A stretch of DNA of 64,000 nt from an uncultured Roseivirga sp. Lineage in GTDB: Bacteria > Bacteroidota > Bacteroidia > Cytophagales > Cyclobacteriaceae. Below are positions 63,338-64,000 of this stretch, one piece after another. The translations under genes and the position numbers were made by a program. The notes below the pieces were generated by a model, which made no database searches, was not told the origin of the DNA, and saw nothing but the letters and a program-made list of their open reading frames with translations. Position 1 is the first letter of the stretch; the number at the start of each line of letters is the position of its first letter. The DNA is taken from positions 31,386-95,385 of the forward strand of contig CANLOY010000012.1 of NCBI GenBank assembly GCA_947493005.1, read 5' to 3'.

Positions 63338-63820
63338 ATGGCCAAAGTAAAAGTCTTATTTGTTTGTCTTGGGAATATATGTCGCTCTCCATTGGCGGAA
63401 GGCATTTTCAGGCAGCAGGTTGCAGAAAGAGGATTGAGTAATTCTTTTGAGATCGATTCTTGTGGTACTGCTGCTTATCATATAGGGAATCATCCAGACC
63501 AAAGGTCTGTTGCAAATGCAGCAAAGAATGGGGTTCATTACGATCATTTTGCGCGACAGTTAAGTGCTTCCGACTTTGATGATTTCGATTACATTTTACC
63601 AATGGATGACTCAAATATGAGGAATTCAATAAGTATTGCTCCTGTAGGGTTTAAGGCAGAGGTGATGAAAATGAGATACTTTGATAGCTCTGAAAAGAAT
63701 AGCGATGTGCCAGACCCTTATTACGGTGGGGAAGATGGGTTTCAAAATGTATTTGAAATTCTAGATAGATCGGTCAGTTCATTTCTAGATTATCTGATTG
63801 AGAAGCATAGGATTAATTAA
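63338..63820 (+). CDS. Low-molecular-weight protein-tyrosine phosphatase
   Basis: 160 residues. Active-site CX5R near the N-terminus: VCLGNICRSPLAEGIF with nucleophile Cys10 and Arg16; the general acid Asp is in SDVPDPYYGG near residue 127-130. LMW-PTPs in bacteria often dephosphorylate a tyrosine kinase that controls exopolysaccharide; no kinase is visible here. ATG 63338. The stop codon TAA lies inside the first units of a 7-bp tandem array, so the gene ends exactly where the repeat begins. Confidence 0.93.
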   Translation: MAKVKVLFVCLGNICRSPLAEGIFRQQVAERGLSNSFEIDSCGTAAYHIGNHPDQRSVANAAKNGVHYDHFARQLSASDFDDFDYILPMDDSNMRNSISIAPVGFKAEVMKMRYFDSSEKNSDVPDPYYGGEDGFQNVFEILDRSVSSFLDYLIEKHRIN

Positions 63821-63859
63821 GAATTAAGAATTAAGAATTAAGAATTAAGAATTAAGAAT
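63815..63859. repeat. Heptanucleotide tandem array (AATTAAG)n
   Basis: Six perfect units of AATTAAG plus a partial unit, overlapping the last two codons of the phosphatase gene. The unit has stops in all frames over 21 bp, so it does not encode protein. Confidence 0.95.
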
Positions 63860-63934
63860 GTTGTTGAGTAGAGGAGGTGTTAATGAGGAATTAACAATGA
63901 ATAGTTGATAGTAAGTTCTGAAAATTTGATTTTT
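63860..63934. other. AT-rich spacer between two tandem arrays
   Basis: 75 nt with fragments that resemble degenerate array units (GGAATTAACAATGAAT) and no gene. Confidence 0.6.
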
Positions 63935-64000
63935 CACCTAATCACCTAATCACCTAATCACCTAATCACCTAATCACCTAATCACCTAATCACCTAATCA
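63935..64000. repeat. Octanucleotide tandem array (CACCTAAT)n, running off the window
   Basis: Eight perfect CACCTAAT units and the first two bases of a ninth. Total length unknown because it reaches the window end. Stops occur in all six frames, so it is non-coding. Confidence 0.95.

Noticed and set aside
63935..64000. Possible CRISPR array from regular repeats
   Set aside because: The unit is only 8 bp with no spacers. It is a microsatellite.
1..64000. Insertion sequences, phage, rRNA genes or CRISPR
   Set aside because: No transposase, integrase, long inverted repeat pair, rRNA-like or Cas-like sequence was found on either strand by eye.

Overview
The window reads as a chromosome segment of a Bacteroidota bacterium, most likely a marine member of the Cytophagales; the genus cannot be fixed from sequence alone. 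Evidence: a SusC/SusD outer-membrane pair, a type IX secretion C-terminal domain protein, DUF1599, BT_3928-type and DUF6588-type proteins, a folP-cdaA pair, an SDR-type threonine dehydrogenase, several TTG starts, and promoters of the Bacteroidota kind (TTG/TTTG about 18 nt upstream of TAnnTTTG). There are no insertion sequences, rRNA genes, CRISPR arrays or phage genes. One tRNA gene is present.

Layout. 1-3400 (minus): crotonase, Wzx-like flippase and a TPR protein cut by the left edge. 3581-8831: isocitrate dehydrogenase, then two small unknown proteins, and the divergent threonine dehydrogenase and kbl genes that together turn threonine into glycine and acetyl-CoA. 8936-14106: four tandem paralogous beta-propeller lipoproteins, the most unusual block of the window. 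14119-17918: c-di-AMP cyclase and folP, divergent from DUF1599, a DoxX/MauE-like protein and shikimate kinase. 17922-26421: FadL-like porin, a Ser/Arg-rich lipoprotein, proS, nfeD-floA and a WG-repeat protein. 26500-35442: hemA, a helix-hairpin-helix protein, nnr, a T9SS-domain miniprotein, asnS, rpoN, a PAP2 protein and a PaaG-like isomerase. 36294-39669: tRNA-Arg(ACG) and an arsenosugar operon (glycosyltransferase-like, peroxidase-like, arsS, arsM). 39772-49648: a susCD pair (minus) divergent from an AraC regulator and a module of amine-dehydrogenase-like enzyme, M14 carboxypeptidase and D-aminoacylase. 49716-53945: a membrane protein, a TipA-like MerR regulator, and divergent oxyR and dps with a thioesterase. 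53981-59013 (minus): TPR histidine kinase, ppa, rsgA, waaA. 59157-61430: two related lipoproteins and a DUF6588 barrel. 61553-63820: an unknown protein, a third crotonase and a low-molecular-weight phosphatase. 63815-64000: two microsatellite arrays, the second running off the window.

How the genes work together. Most are housekeeping (tRNA charging, heme, folate, shikimate, TCA cycle, Kdo transfer, ribosome assembly). The accessory parts are the propeller array, the arsenosugar operon and the SusCD/AraC/hydrolase block. The strongest sequence-level oddities are near-identical 37-51 bp blocks inside the otherwise diverged propeller genes, a TAACTA-N6-TAGTTA palindrome placed 38 nt after the stop codon of two of them, an A19-U56 replacement of the usual G19-C56 pair in the tRNA, and -7 promoter boxes sitting only 6-7 nt before three start codons.
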